IMG/VR virus record: IMGVR_UViG_3300033997_000092
Location: 186,001-250,000 of that record
Strand: one strand, 5' to 3'
Source of the DNA: a virus
Length of the DNA stretch: 64,000 nucleotides
Numbering within the stretch: position 1 is the first letter of the stretch; every line of letters starts with the position of its first letter. Shown one piece after another: positions 1 through 7,988 of the stretch. The notes below the pieces were generated by a model. The model saw only the letters and a list, made by a program, of their open reading frames with translations. It had not been told where the DNA came from and made no database searches. The translations under genes and the position numbers were made by a program.

Positions 1-867
1 GAGCCTACTGGTGCAGTTAAAGGTTTCGTTAATATGGTCAACAGCCTTATTAAAAAGCGCATTGAAAAATATGGTGTGTGTTACTTGGTTGTTGCTTTTG
101 ACAGCAACAAAGGAAAGAACTGGCGCCACCAATACACCGCTGACTTCCTTTCAAAGAACAAGAAGCACATAGGTGTAATGCCTACAGATACCGACAAAGG
201 ATATAAAGGCACACGGTTAAAAGATGAAACAAAATCATCTGAACTTAATCCACAAATTGAATTGGCTAAACAGGTACTTGCTGCCCGTGGAATCGTTTGC
301 TTAGAATCTCCAAGATACGAAGCAGATGACATCATAGGTACTCTTGCCTTACACGCCAGTCCTAAAACGTACAACCTTATGATATGGAGCCGTGATAAAG
401 ATTTCGCGCAGCTACTTTCTAGGAATGTACGCATAACACAGCAAGCTCAAGGTAATACCAAAGAGATTGTTGTGACACGCATGAACTGCAAAGAAGTCTA
501 CGGTGTACTTCCAAAACACGTTATACCTTATCTGGCCATGTGCGGAGATAAGTCTGACAATGTTCCTGGTATACCTGGAATAGGACCAGCTAAAGCAGTA
601 GAGCTGATTGCCTTACATGAGAACAGTGAAGATCTCATGTCTTCGATTTTCGCAGGATCTTATACAAAAGGACTTCAAAAGAAACTTACCGATCCAGTCA
701 ACCAAAAGTTGTATTATATGTCGGAGACTTTAGTTTCTATTTGCACAGATGTACCAAACGTACCTACAAAATTAAGTGAGTATCGTCTTGGTAAACTTTC
801 AAACCACATGAAACAACTAAACAAACTTGCCAAGCGTTGGGAGTTTACACAGTTGTTTACCGTTTAG
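1..867 (+). CDS. 5'-3' exonuclease / flap endonuclease (5' end outside window)
   Basis: Removes RNA primers and flaps during phage DNA replication, as in the T5 D15/T4 RNase H/Pol I 5'-nuclease family. The reading frame is open from base 1, and the residues before the first in-window ATG (PTGAVKGFVNMV) match the family's conserved N-terminal motif, so the gene starts upstream and the ATG at 34 is internal. Metal-binding motifs are visible in order: EADD near in-window residue 107, a DKD motif near 132, and GDKSDNVPGIPGIG near 182, which is the helix-hairpin-helix DNA-binding signature. The in-window part is 288 residues. It is followed 12 bases later by the next gene, probably the same operon. 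Confidence 0.93.
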   Translation, partial: EPTGAVKGFVNMVNSLIKKRIEKYGVCYLVVAFDSNKGKNWRHQYTADFLSKNKKHIGVMPTDTDKGYKGTRLKDETKSSELNPQIELAKQVLAARGIVCLESPRYEADDIIGTLALHASPKTYNLMIWSRDKDFAQLLSRNVRITQQAQGNTKEIVVTRMNCKEVYGVLPKHVIPYLAMCGDKSDNVPGIPGIGPAKAVELIALHENSEDLMSSIFAGSYTKGLQKKLTDPVNQKLYYMSETLVSICTDVPNVPTKLSEYRLGKLSNHMKQLNKLAKRWEFTQLFTV

Positions 868-879
868 CAGGAATAATAT

Positions 880-2073
880 ATGAGCGAAGCACATCAAGTA
901 CAAGGTGAAATCCAATGTGAAGATCAGGTCCAGGGTCACGTTCCTGGAACCCAGGTTAAGCCTGTAGAAATACAGACAGCTTTCATACCTGCACCTGAAC
1001 CAGACCATGCACCTGACGAAACTTACGCTATTTCAAATGATCCGGTTGAGCATTACCGCAAAACTGATCTTACCCCGCACATGGTGTCTGTGTCTCTGAT
1101 CGGTGGTACGTCTGTTGATCCTGAAATTGTTGAAGCAGAAGCCGAAGGCCAGTTAGCTGTTTTAGGCGAAACACAGGTAGAAGTATTGGAAGACGTGGAT
1201 AGTGAAGAGGTCCATGAACCTGTTGACGACCAAGCAGCCGTTGGTCTTGCTGTGCAGACTGAACAGCGTCCTGCTAAACGTAAGAACAAAAACAAATTGA
1301 CCACTCGTAATACTCCTATTGCACAAAACAGTTACAAGCCTGCAGGCAATGAATTGAAAGCAGCGTCTCCTGGTAGTTTGCAGCAATTGGCGGAACGGTT
1401 CAACAACAACGTAGACATTCCATCTCCAATCGATTACGTTGTTTATAGCAGCGTCGGTTACCTGAGCGCTGTCATGACACGTCCTCACCCGGACATGGTA
1501 AAGGCTTCTGCTGAATACAATGCCGGTGACGCGACTGCAAAACGCCGTATGCTTATCCAAACAGAGCAACATGCAGTTGATGTTATGGTTCTTACATCGA
1601 CAGTGTTCGGCAGTTTCAGTAATTGTGGTCGTCCTATCGCAAACAACTACAAAGACTTCGTTAATATGGTGCGTAGTGACCGCGAACCTAAAGCTAAGCG
1701 TTTAGGTCGTATTTCGTTCATGCGTTATGACGCGCAGAACACACGTAAGTTCCTGGCAGCCGCCTTCGTTCAATACAATGACGGCAGCCGCAATCCAGAA
1801 GATGCTACAACTGTCAACTTGAATGCGTTGCGTAAATCTCTGGTCAAAATCTTTGAAACATTCCGCAATGTACGCATCGGTATTATGTTCTTTGGTGACG
1901 ATCAGCACAAGCCTACTCACTGGTCTGAGATTGAATCGGTGATTGAAGCTGTGTGCCGTGAAAACAAACGGCAAGTAACTGTCTTTGTTCACAGCCGTGT
2001 GTTGGTAGACAACTCAAATCTTATGAGCCACAACCTGAAACAAAGTGCTGCTAAACGCGGCTTTGCTGTATAG
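880..2073 (+). CDS. Unknown protein, acidic N-terminus plus conserved C-terminal domain
   Basis: 397 residues, function not recognised. Residues 1 to about 130 are rich in E, D, V, Q and P and look disordered. A short basic stretch (RPAKRKNKNK) follows. Residues about 175-390 look like a folded alpha/beta domain. The order of hydrophobic strands, a Q-containing strand, a helix, a GDD turn followed by HWSEIESVIEAV, and a final VTVFVHSR strand recalls macro domains. However, the glycine-rich ADP-ribose loops are not preserved, so this is only a weak structural guess. Start chosen at ATG 880, preceded by a GGAAT Shine-Dalgarno-like site. It sits between the exonuclease and unknown genes in one direction. 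Confidence 0.75.
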   Translation: MSEAHQVQGEIQCEDQVQGHVPGTQVKPVEIQTAFIPAPEPDHAPDETYAISNDPVEHYRKTDLTPHMVSVSLIGGTSVDPEIVEAEAEGQLAVLGETQVEVLEDVDSEEVHEPVDDQAAVGLAVQTEQRPAKRKNKNKLTTRNTPIAQNSYKPAGNELKAASPGSLQQLAERFNNNVDIPSPIDYVVYSSVGYLSAVMTRPHPDMVKASAEYNAGDATAKRRMLIQTEQHAVDVMVLTSTVFGSFSNCGRPIANNYKDFVNMVRSDREPKAKRLGRISFMRYDAQNTRKFLAAAFVQYNDGSRNPEDATTVNLNALRKSLVKIFETFRNVRIGIMFFGDDQHKPTHWSEIESVIEAVCRENKRQVTVFVHSRVLVDNSNLMSHNLKQSAAKRGFAV

Positions 2074-2090
2074 TTAAATGTTAAGGTAAC

Positions 2091-2822
2091 ATGATGTCAG
2101 TTTACTTAATACCTTCCCATGTAATTGATTTAGACAGTGCTGCATATCTGAACCAATCTATGGATTTGGTAAAAGCTCATGTTGCCTTAGCTAGACACTT
2201 ACACAAGCAATACGGTTTCGATACACTATCTGTCAAATTGTCACCGACAGGAATTCCAGCAGCGTATGGTTTCCGTGTAGGTGACACTGTTAGCCCACTT
2301 TATAGTGTTAACGGCTCTCTGACACTGCTCTCTGATGTTGAAGAAGACCTTGACCTTGTGTCTTTGAAAACATTGTATGCAGGATATTGTATACCTGAAT
2401 TTTTGAAATCCATTCCTCCGACAGAATATTATTTGACAATAGTTCCTGTTGATGGTCTAGGATATTGCTTTAAATACATTGTATGTCTTCCACGTGATGA
2501 CCGTGGTGCCTTGCATCAACCAGTATTGGCAGCTAAAAGCATCTGTACTGAGGCATCTTATTTTGCTGACAAGGCACTTATAACAGGACAGCGTTTGGAC
2601 TTGAACCAATTGCCTGCCTTGGGACAAGCGGATGAACAGATGTACAACCTCATGCTTGACACATACCTGTTTGTACGTGACAAGTCAATAATCGATAGAA
2701 CAGCAAATGTTATGTATCGCTGGAATCTTCGTGGTTTTTTATTTGACCTAGTTGATTCCTTGCGTACAAGAGGCATTGATGTGCCTAAAGACATTTTAAA
2801 CTTTGTTACGGTGTCAGAATGA
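2091..2822 (+). CDS. Unknown conserved-looking phage protein, 243 aa
   Basis: No family recognised. Two adjacent ATGs (2091 and 2094) follow an AAGGT Shine-Dalgarno site; either could be used. The protein is mixed alpha/beta with no obvious signal peptide or membrane segment. The C-terminal third contains basic and aromatic residues (MYRWNLRGFLFDLVDSLRTRG). Its stop overlaps the start of the next gene, so the two are probably translationally coupled. Codon use resembles the neighbours. The reading frame is long and uninterrupted in a tightly packed operon, which supports a real gene. Confidence 0.8.
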   Translation: MMSVYLIPSHVIDLDSAAYLNQSMDLVKAHVALARHLHKQYGFDTLSVKLSPTGIPAAYGFRVGDTVSPLYSVNGSLTLLSDVEEDLDLVSLKTLYAGYCIPEFLKSIPPTEYYLTIVPVDGLGYCFKYIVCLPRDDRGALHQPVLAAKSICTEASYFADKALITGQRLDLNQLPALGQADEQMYNLMLDTYLFVRDKSIIDRTANVMYRWNLRGFLFDLVDSLRTRGIDVPKDILNFVTVSE

Positions 2823-3508
2823 AAGATCTGATTAAAGAATATTGCACAGCTTACAGGACCAAGATAATAAACTATCCTGCTCCTATCACAACAACTTCAG
2901 TAATATCAGAATTGCCTCAACGTGTGGCAAAAGCAGTGATGGCACTAGCCACTCTTGAGCATAAACTCGCTGATGCTGTAGGTAAAGTAGATTCTGTTAT
3001 CCACATGCGTTACGGCAGTACATCGTTGCCTATACACATGATGGCCAAAGCTTTGGATGTGAACGAACATTTTGTTTATGCCTACTATCTTGAATACGGC
3101 GGCGATGTCGGCGATTTGATTTCAATGTTAGGTCGGCAACCAATCTATTACTTCAACCTTGTTGTAGATAAAATAGAGTTGGGTAACGCTTATGACATCC
3201 CATGGGAGCTTGTTGATGCTTACAAAAATGAGTACGACATTTATCGCGCATTCGTATCTAAGTACACTGTTGGTGCCAAGAACGAATCTATTTATGTCAG
3301 AAAATCTATTGTCTCAGGTCAGTACCGTGAATTAAAAATAACTGCCAAAGTGCAGGAACGCTTCGACTCATTTGAGAAAAGCATTTTACAACAGTTGCGT
3401 CCAGCTCAGGCCGAACAGCGCTACGGCCGTAGAGTTCCAATCAAACTTCGTGGCGTATCTTCTTCTGAACATGCCCGACAACTGAAGGAAAGTGGATATG
3501 AAGATTAA
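2819..3508 (+). CDS. Unknown phage protein, 229 aa
   Basis: Starts at an ATGA overlap with the upstream gene and runs into the endolysin gene, whose start lies inside its last codons. No family recognised. The sequence is largely helical with a positively charged C-terminus (QRYGRRVPIKLRG), and a repeated YYLEYGGDVGDLISMLGRQPIYY region near residues 85-110 may form a compact helical hairpin. No membrane segment. Its place in front of the endolysin suggests co-transcription but says little about function. Confidence 0.8.
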   Translation: MKDLIKEYCTAYRTKIINYPAPITTTSVISELPQRVAKAVMALATLEHKLADAVGKVDSVIHMRYGSTSLPIHMMAKALDVNEHFVYAYYLEYGGDVGDLISMLGRQPIYYFNLVVDKIELGNAYDIPWELVDAYKNEYDIYRAFVSKYTVGAKNESIYVRKSIVSGQYRELKITAKVQERFDSFEKSILQQLRPAQAEQRYGRRVPIKLRGVSSSEHARQLKESGYED

Positions 3509-4301
3509 TATTCTGGACCCGTACTCATTATCTGGTTCGTTGAGTAAAGAACAGAAAACTACCTTGTTTGCTCCTAAAGTAGTTACTGTAACCACATTGG
3601 AGAATGCTGCTGAAGAAGGCATCACTAAATATCGTGATGATAATAAGGACGGTTATGTTGACCTTCCTACAAACCACAAACTCAGTGAATTTTTCAATTA
3701 CGGTGAGTTGATTCACAGCGACAATGCTGTGAAATTCAAACTTGAGAATCGTGTACCTATCTCCCGCACAGATATTCTGGATTCAGCAATCTATACAGGT
3801 ACCAATTTGCTTGATAAGTTGCGTGTCCAGTTCGGCTCATTTGTTCCTAACAGTTGGTATCGCGGTCCTGAAGTTGAATACGCCGCAACATATCGTGATG
3901 GGTTTGTTAAGTACATCAACAAATCATACAGTCGTACACAGACAGGTGAGCCTACAGCGGCTGAGTTAGTGTCTACTGTCACGAACACGATGTTTTTGCG
4001 TGATTTGGTTTCCAGAGCAAATGCAGGTTCCCGTACCTGCGGCCTTATTCTTAACCTGTGGAACAACTACTACAAAGGCAAGCAGCACCCTAACGGTGAA
4101 GCTGTTGACTTTGAAATACCAGGTTCAAAAGGCAACAAAGCTTTGTGGGACTGGATCAAATCAAGCGGTCTCAAATACGACCAGCTCATTCTGGAGTTTC
4201 ATAATCCACAAACCGGTCCATTCTCTGGTTGGGTACACGGCAGTGTTATTGATGAACAGGTCAAAGGTCGTAAGAACCGCATGTCCGCATTTACAATTTA
4301 A
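3498..4301 (+). CDS. Peptidoglycan peptidase M15 family (endolysin)
   Basis: Predicted D,D- or L,D-peptidase that cuts peptidoglycan cross-links to lyse the host. The N-terminal half has the M15A-type lead-in LSEFFNYGELIHSDNAVKFK. It is followed by SWYRGPEVE, matching the S-x-YR-P-x-V/LN strand of the family. The zinc site is visible as H197-P-N-G-E-A-V-D204 (family pattern HxxGxAxD), a downstream LILEF acidic strand, and H247 in GWVHG. 267 residues. The ATG at 3498 was chosen over one at 3492 because AAGGAAAG lies at the right distance. No signal peptide, so export should need the holin, which is encoded on the other strand at 7286-7621. A terminator follows immediately. Confidence 0.88.
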   Translation: MKINILDPYSLSGSLSKEQKTTLFAPKVVTVTTLENAAEEGITKYRDDNKDGYVDLPTNHKLSEFFNYGELIHSDNAVKFKLENRVPISRTDILDSAIYTGTNLLDKLRVQFGSFVPNSWYRGPEVEYAATYRDGFVKYINKSYSRTQTGEPTAAELVSTVTNTMFLRDLVSRANAGSRTCGLILNLWNNYYKGKQHPNGEAVDFEIPGSKGNKALWDWIKSSGLKYDQLILEFHNPQTGPFSGWVHGSVIDEQVKGRKNRMSAFTI

Positions 4302-4302
4302 C

Positions 4303-4330
4303 AATGGGGCCTAGTGCCCCATTTTCGTTT
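4303..4330 (+). terminator. Rho-independent terminator after the endolysin
   Basis: An 8-bp perfect stem, AATGGGGC / GCCCCATT, with a 5-base loop is followed by TTCGTTT. It begins two bases after the endolysin stop codon, so it would end the upstream plus-strand transcript and insulate the next gene, whose AGGAGA ribosome site lies just after the T-rich tail. Confidence 0.85.
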
Positions 4331-4340
4331 AGGAGACGTT

Positions 4341-4931
4341 ATGGACCAACTTGACATAAAACGAGACAGTGTATCTCTTGCAACGTCGCTGTTGTTGAAT
4401 CTAAACAGGCCAGAGATTCAGAAATGTATCGACTCAGGACTGTACGAAAATTTTGACTGTATTGTAATAGGGTCAAATGTAGATACGGCCTTAAAGTCCT
4501 CACGTATTAAGACTATTGCTGGTGCCATTGTGCATTCAACTTACTTTGTAGTCAGTGAACCTATATTAAATCCTGTACACTACTACTCTGGCTGCTCTTA
4601 TAATCTATACGATGTTGCCAATTATTTCATGGTCCCATATTGGATAGCTTGTCCTGTGCAATCTCCTTATGATCCTACTTTGTTTATTACTTCAACATCT
4701 GAAACTACGGAAGCCTTGCTTAGAACAGGTATGATTCCTAATTACAAAATTGATGACAGGATGAAGGACATAACACGGGATTTGTTTGTGGGTTATGTTA
4801 ACCAGGATGGGTTCAACTTTGAGTATGCCGGTTTCATTCAACATCGTACTTCAGGTTACTATCATTTAGTATTCGCATTCAGCAAAAACAAGCCTAAGAC
4901 TTGTTGCCACGGATGTCGAGCATCGAACTAG
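4341..4931 (+). CDS. Unknown phage protein, 196 aa
   Basis: No family recognised. The start at 4341 is set by AGGAGA ten bases upstream; an earlier in-frame ATG at 4314 falls inside the terminator hairpin and is unlikely. The protein has a hydrophobic middle (HYYSGCSYNLYDVANYFMVPYWIACPV) but no convincing membrane helix. It ends in a cysteine-containing basic tail, KTCCHGCRASN, which could bind metal or membrane; that is inference. The next gene begins nine bases after its stop. Confidence 0.75.
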   Translation: MDQLDIKRDSVSLATSLLLNLNRPEIQKCIDSGLYENFDCIVIGSNVDTALKSSRIKTIAGAIVHSTYFVVSEPILNPVHYYSGCSYNLYDVANYFMVPYWIACPVQSPYDPTLFITSTSETTEALLRTGMIPNYKIDDRMKDITRDLFVGYVNQDGFNFEYAGFIQHRTSGYYHLVFAFSKNKPKTCCHGCRASN

Positions 4932-4939
4932 GAAATATT

Positions 4940-5842
4940 ATGCGCCCAGGTAAGTTACAACAAAGAATTATAAGTTGGTTAGGAAGGACATACGGCCAGA
5001 AAACTTTGGAGAAAGAAGAACGCTGTTTGCGATATGCAGAAGAATCTATGGAACTGTTGCAGGCAGCAGGTGTTGATCGTGAGACATTGTTGAAAATAGT
5101 CGATCACGTATACAGTCGTCCTAAAGGCGATGTCGATCAAGAAGTGACGGGTAGTTATATCACGCTTGTAGGTATGTGTCATGCCCACGGAATTGATTTA
5201 CACCGTAGTGTTGACCGTGAACTTGATCGTGTTGAGCAAATTAAAGATGCCTGCCGTACCAAACACGATAGCAAACCTGATTTCATGCGTACACATTCGG
5301 CGGATATCCCTGTTGGTAAAATCCAACCTGCCGTAGATACAGTACGTTTCGGCAATGAATTGGAGTCCTTCATAGAAGCGATTGATTATCCTGACGATTA
5401 CATACATCGTATATCTGAACTGTACAAGTACCTTATTGAATTAAGTAAACAGAGTGGTCTGTTCTACACACCTGTCGAGGCTTCAATTGACTTTGCATCG
5501 TATGTAACAGAAGCCGAATCTCTCGATGGTGTGTTGCGTCAGCCTATACGGTTGAACTTTATAAATACTCTCTGTACAGATTTCCATATGCCTGATGCTC
5601 CTTACCGGGCCCATAAAGACACGCTTCATGTGGAATTATACGCTTATGAATCTATACGTGGTATCCACAGATTTGAATCTAATGAATCTATAGAGTTCGG
5701 TACCCCTTTAGGTCCTGTCGTATTACCTGTAAGCAAACTTCTTGAGCTGCGGTGCTTATCTATACGTATCGACCTAGATGAAGTTGTGGTTGATGACTCT
5801 ATGTACAGAGGTGCTAGTAGAATCAGCTTCTGTGTTTCCTAA
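4940..5842 (+). CDS. MazG-like nucleotide pyrophosphohydrolase, N-terminal domain
   Basis: 300 residues. The first ~100 residues resemble the all-alpha NTP pyrophosphohydrolase (MazG-like) fold: the pattern RYAEESMELLQAAGVDRE gives the EE..E metal-binding helix, and a later E/D helix (DVDQEVTGSYITLVGMCHAHGIDL) gives the second metal site. Family members hydrolyse dNTPs or (p)ppGpp-like nucleotides to monophosphates. The C-terminal ~150 residues are beta-rich and unrecognised. The ATG at 4940 was preferred over 4901 because AGGAAATATT precedes it and it does not overlap the upstream gene. It is followed by a strong terminator, so it ends the left-hand operon. Confidence 0.72.
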   Translation: MRPGKLQQRIISWLGRTYGQKTLEKEERCLRYAEESMELLQAAGVDRETLLKIVDHVYSRPKGDVDQEVTGSYITLVGMCHAHGIDLHRSVDRELDRVEQIKDACRTKHDSKPDFMRTHSADIPVGKIQPAVDTVRFGNELESFIEAIDYPDDYIHRISELYKYLIELSKQSGLFYTPVEASIDFASYVTEAESLDGVLRQPIRLNFINTLCTDFHMPDAPYRAHKDTLHVELYAYESIRGIHRFESNESIEFGTPLGPVVLPVSKLLELRCLSIRIDLDEVVVDDSMYRGASRISFCVS

Positions 5843-5848
5843 GACCGT

Positions 5849-5880
5849 AAAAGGCAGCTCATTTGGCTGCCTTTTGCTTA
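5849..5880 (+). terminator. Rho-independent terminator of left plus-strand operon
   Basis: A 10-bp perfect stem, AAAAGGCAGC / GCTGCCTTTT, encloses a 7-base loop and ends in a T-rich run, six bases after the MazG-like stop codon. The A-rich left arm could also let it work in the opposite direction. Confidence 0.85.
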
Positions 5881-6024
5881 TCTACGGATTGTGCCTCAAT
5901 ATGCAGTGTCAAAAACCACCTACCCATTATGGCCGTCTGCGGTACCCAAATCCTGCCTATAACTACCAAAACTAAGTACCAAAATATGCTAGTTTTCGAC
6001 TAATATACTTAGCTTCCTTAGACC

Positions 6025-6049
6025 TAAAAAAGGGAGCAAATAGCTCCCT
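6025..6049 (-). terminator. Rho-independent terminator of the minus-strand virion/lysis block
   Basis: On the minus strand AGGGAGC, a 5-base loop and GCTCCCT form a 7-bp stem that is followed by six T residues. It lies six bases downstream of the spanin lipoprotein stop. Together with the plus-strand terminator at 5849-5880 it closes the convergent junction. The rest of 5876-6024 shows no supported gene. Confidence 0.82.
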
Positions 6050-6054
6050 AATAG

Positions 6055-6519
6055 TTATATCGCTACTGCCAGAGCAAGTGCTGCCAGTATTTTTAAACTA
6101 ATGCTTTCAATCTGATTCCGCAACTGTTCTTCCCTTCGTGCATCTATTTCCATATCCAATAACACGTAAGCTTTGTTGGCCCTCATTTCTTCCAGTATAG
6201 CCAATTCACGAATCAAGTTTGCTCTTTGTACAGTAAGTGCCAATATGCTGTTAGCTTGTTCAACCAACGCTGCGTTGGACTCTGCACTTATATAAGCCTG
6301 CTCGATTTTATAAAGCTCTGCAGGATCAACAAGCGCCCAAACTTTACCGTTCGTATCAACATATTCCTTTACGTCTGAATCAAATGCTTCCGGTAATGCT
6401 ACAGGAGTAATGTCCTTATGGACAAATTCCTCTATTTTCGTAGTCTGCATCACAACAGGTTCTTTTTGTTGTGACGCACAACCTACTAATAAAAACAACG
6501 CTAACAGCAACACACGCAT
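6055..6519 (-). CDS. Small lipoprotein, candidate outer-membrane spanin (o-spanin)
   Basis: 154 residues. The start at 6519 gives a classic lipoprotein signal: MRVLLLALFLLVGC with the lipobox LVGC, Cys14 being the predicted lipidated residue. CTGGAG lies at ribosome-site distance; upstream in-frame ATGs would bury this signal. The mature protein has a helical, E/Q/R-rich region (about residues 70-140) and a hydrophobic C-terminus. It directly follows a small membrane protein with matching coiled-coil character, the usual i-spanin/o-spanin pair that fuses inner and outer membranes at the end of lysis. It is longer than typical o-spanins, and the C-terminal hydrophobic tail is unusual. Confidence 0.68.
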   Translation of the reverse strand: MRVLLLALFLLVGCASQQKEPVVMQTTKIEEFVHKDITPVALPEAFDSDVKEYVDTNGKVWALVDPAELYKIEQAYISAESNAALVEQANSILALTVQRANLIRELAILEEMRANKAYVLLDMEIDARREEQLRNQIESISLKILAALALAVAI

Positions 6520-6520
6520 A

Positions 6521-6874
6521 CTATTCTCCAGTTCGGCGCTTCTTCTGGCCTTTATTGAAGTTTGCAATCTGCTGGCTACTATCCGAATTTTCACTTTCTT
6601 TAGCTACTTGGTCGAATGCGGCCTGGCCCTGTTGAGCTACTTCCTCAGCTACTTGCTGTTCCTGCTCTATGTTAACTTGCAGTTTTTGGTCAGCTATGAT
6701 TTTATCACCAATGTGGTTTTTATCAATCGTGTCTAATTCATCTGCAACATCTTTTGTAGTTGGTTGGCGTTTAGCCATAACTACAGTGGCACCCAATGTT
6801 AGAATGGCAAGCACTGCCATCAAAATGTACTTGCCCCATTTCTTATACCAAACTTCTGTTAATTCTGGTTCCAT
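6521..6874 (-). CDS. Candidate inner-membrane spanin (i-spanin)
   Basis: 117 residues with one N-terminal membrane helix (about residues 15-34, ILMAVLAILTLGATVVMA). A long, charged Q/E/A-rich periplasmic segment with coiled-coil character follows (IEQEQQVAEEVAQQGQAAF), then a basic C-terminal tail. This N-in/C-out design with a coiled coil is typical of Rz-like i-spanins. The following lipoprotein starts only two bases after its stop, as expected for a two-component spanin. An AAGG ribosome site precedes ATG 6874. The identity rests on architecture and context, not on sequence motifs. Confidence 0.65.
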   Translation of the reverse strand: MEPELTEVWYKKWGKYILMAVLAILTLGATVVMAKRQPTTKDVADELDTIDKNHIGDKIIADQKLQVNIEQEQQVAEEVAQQGQAAFDQVAKESENSDSSQQIANFNKGQKKRRTGE

Positions 6875-6922
6875 TTTATATTACCTTATGTTTCGGTCAC
6901 ATACTCACATACAGAGACACAT

Positions 6923-7261
6923 TTAATTTTCCACAATATACGTTGCACATATAGAATACCAATTATATCTGTTTGCTGTAAATTCTTGGAATTGACCTCG
7001 AGTTATTCTAGCAACAAAGGCATCTATTTGCGCGGTATCTGTGATAGCAACGCCGTTTTTGGAGAACGATACGTTGTTATTTACCAGATTTTTAATATAG
7101 ACGTATCTTGTACCTCCAGGTTCATACAAATACAAATACAAATACCCTGCGGCATCCTCAACCCAGGTATTTTCTTTATTAACTGTGAGCCTGTCATAAG
7201 CACATACTGTGACAAATTCAGGCTCAGCTTCTCTCTTATAGATATGTTGGTGCAATGGCAT
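6923..7261 (-). CDS. Small unknown protein between holin and spanins, 112 aa
   Basis: No family recognised. Aromatic and beta-rich, with many Y, W and V residues and no membrane segment. The N-terminus (LHQHIYKREAEPEFVTVC) resembles that of the 109-residue protein at 9711-10040 (TQHVYRKEKETVQVC), which hints at paralogy and possibly a role as a small virion or surface protein. It lies between the holin and spanin candidates, so it could also be a lysis accessory. No strong Shine-Dalgarno is visible in front of ATG 7261. Confidence 0.65.
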   Translation of the reverse strand: MPLHQHIYKREAEPEFVTVCAYDRLTVNKENTWVEDAAGYLYLYLYEPGGTRYVYIKNLVNNNVSFSKNGVAITDTAQIDAFVARITRGQFQEFTANRYNWYSICATYIVEN

Positions 7262-7285
7262 AAAGTATCCAGAGTTGGATCCTAC

Positions 7286-7621
7286 TCAGTAGGTAGGCTC
7301 GTTGTTGTTTTGTTCAATTCCAGTACGTACACCACCGTCTTTATTCAACATACTGTCAATCATATAGCTGATGCTGATAAACGTGAGCATACTCGGGTTA
7401 GGATCGGTTAACAGGATACCTAAATAACTTGTCAACACACCGAAGATAACAAGAACACTGTTGCCTTTATTTGTAGTCCAGTACTTGACCCAATCCAAAT
7501 TTCCCTGCACACATTTTTTAACATAGTGAGCAGCTACTCCCAAGAAAGTAATCAACAAGGACAGTACGTAATAGTCCCATGTATAGTTTGCTAAGGGTCC
7601 TAATAAAATGGATGAATCCAT
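7286..7621 (-). CDS. Putative holin
   Basis: 111 residues with three predicted membrane segments: around residues 17-33 (YVLSLLITFLGVAAHYV), 54-71 (SVLVIFGVLTSYLGILL) and a shorter one near 78-90. Small size, several membrane helices and charged ends suit a holin, which forms inner-membrane lesions that release the endolysin. An AGGAGTG ribosome site precedes ATG 7621. It lies three genes upstream of the spanin pair, forming a lysis group at the end of the virion block, whereas the M15 endolysin is on the opposite strand. No specific holin family signature was recognised. Confidence 0.68.
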   Translation of the reverse strand: MDSSILLGPLANYTWDYYVLSLLITFLGVAAHYVKKCVQGNLDWVKYWTTNKGNSVLVIFGVLTSYLGILLTDPNPSMLTFISISYMIDSMLNKDGGVRTGIEQNNNEPTY

Positions 7622-7637
7622 AAAACACTCCTAATAA

Positions 7638-7967
7638 TTAAACTGTTTCGCAGATCCAGTGGACTTGAATTCCTCCATTCCACGGTTCTTCGATTTTACC
7701 TACTGTATACCTGCTCCTTATAGTAGCAGCTTCGTACTCAGGCACAACTGTCCCTAGAACTACGTTATCCATTTGACCTAAAGGCTCACCTGTACTTATT
7801 TTTGTATACCAGCGGTAGTTATCCCATACCCACTCGTACACATCAGAAGAAAGCCAAGCACCTATCATACGACTGTCGCCAGAGCCACCCCGGTTAAAAT
7901 AACATACCGATTGGGGCAACTCAGGCTCAACGTCTTCTATAGGCCTATAGGAATGTATTGTTAACAC
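7638..7967 (-). CDS. Small unknown protein, GTG start, 109 aa
   Basis: Begins with GTG at 7967, supported by AGGAAG six bases upstream. No family recognised. Rich in W, Y, E and P (VYEWVWDNYRWYTK), with no membrane segment or signal, probably beta-structured. It sits between the array of paralogous tail-surface proteins and the holin, so it may be a small virion component. Little else can be said. Confidence 0.62.
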   Translation of the reverse strand: MLTIHSYRPIEDVEPELPQSVCYFNRGGSGDSRMIGAWLSSDVYEWVWDNYRWYTKISTGEPLGQMDNVVLGTVVPEYEAATIRSRYTVGKIEEPWNGGIQVHWICETV

Positions 7968-7988
7968 TTTAACTTCCTGTTGTTGTGT

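Noticed and set aside
5778-5975. Plus-strand reading frame overlapping the MazG-like end, with a hydrophobic stretch and a proline-rich end that resembles a small lipoprotein
   Set aside because: It runs through the terminator hairpin, has no ribosome site for its possible starts, and lies in a convergent junction.
5876-6024. Possible small RNA or att site in the convergent junction
   Set aside because: Apart from the two terminators I saw no conserved structure, promoter or repeat to support it.
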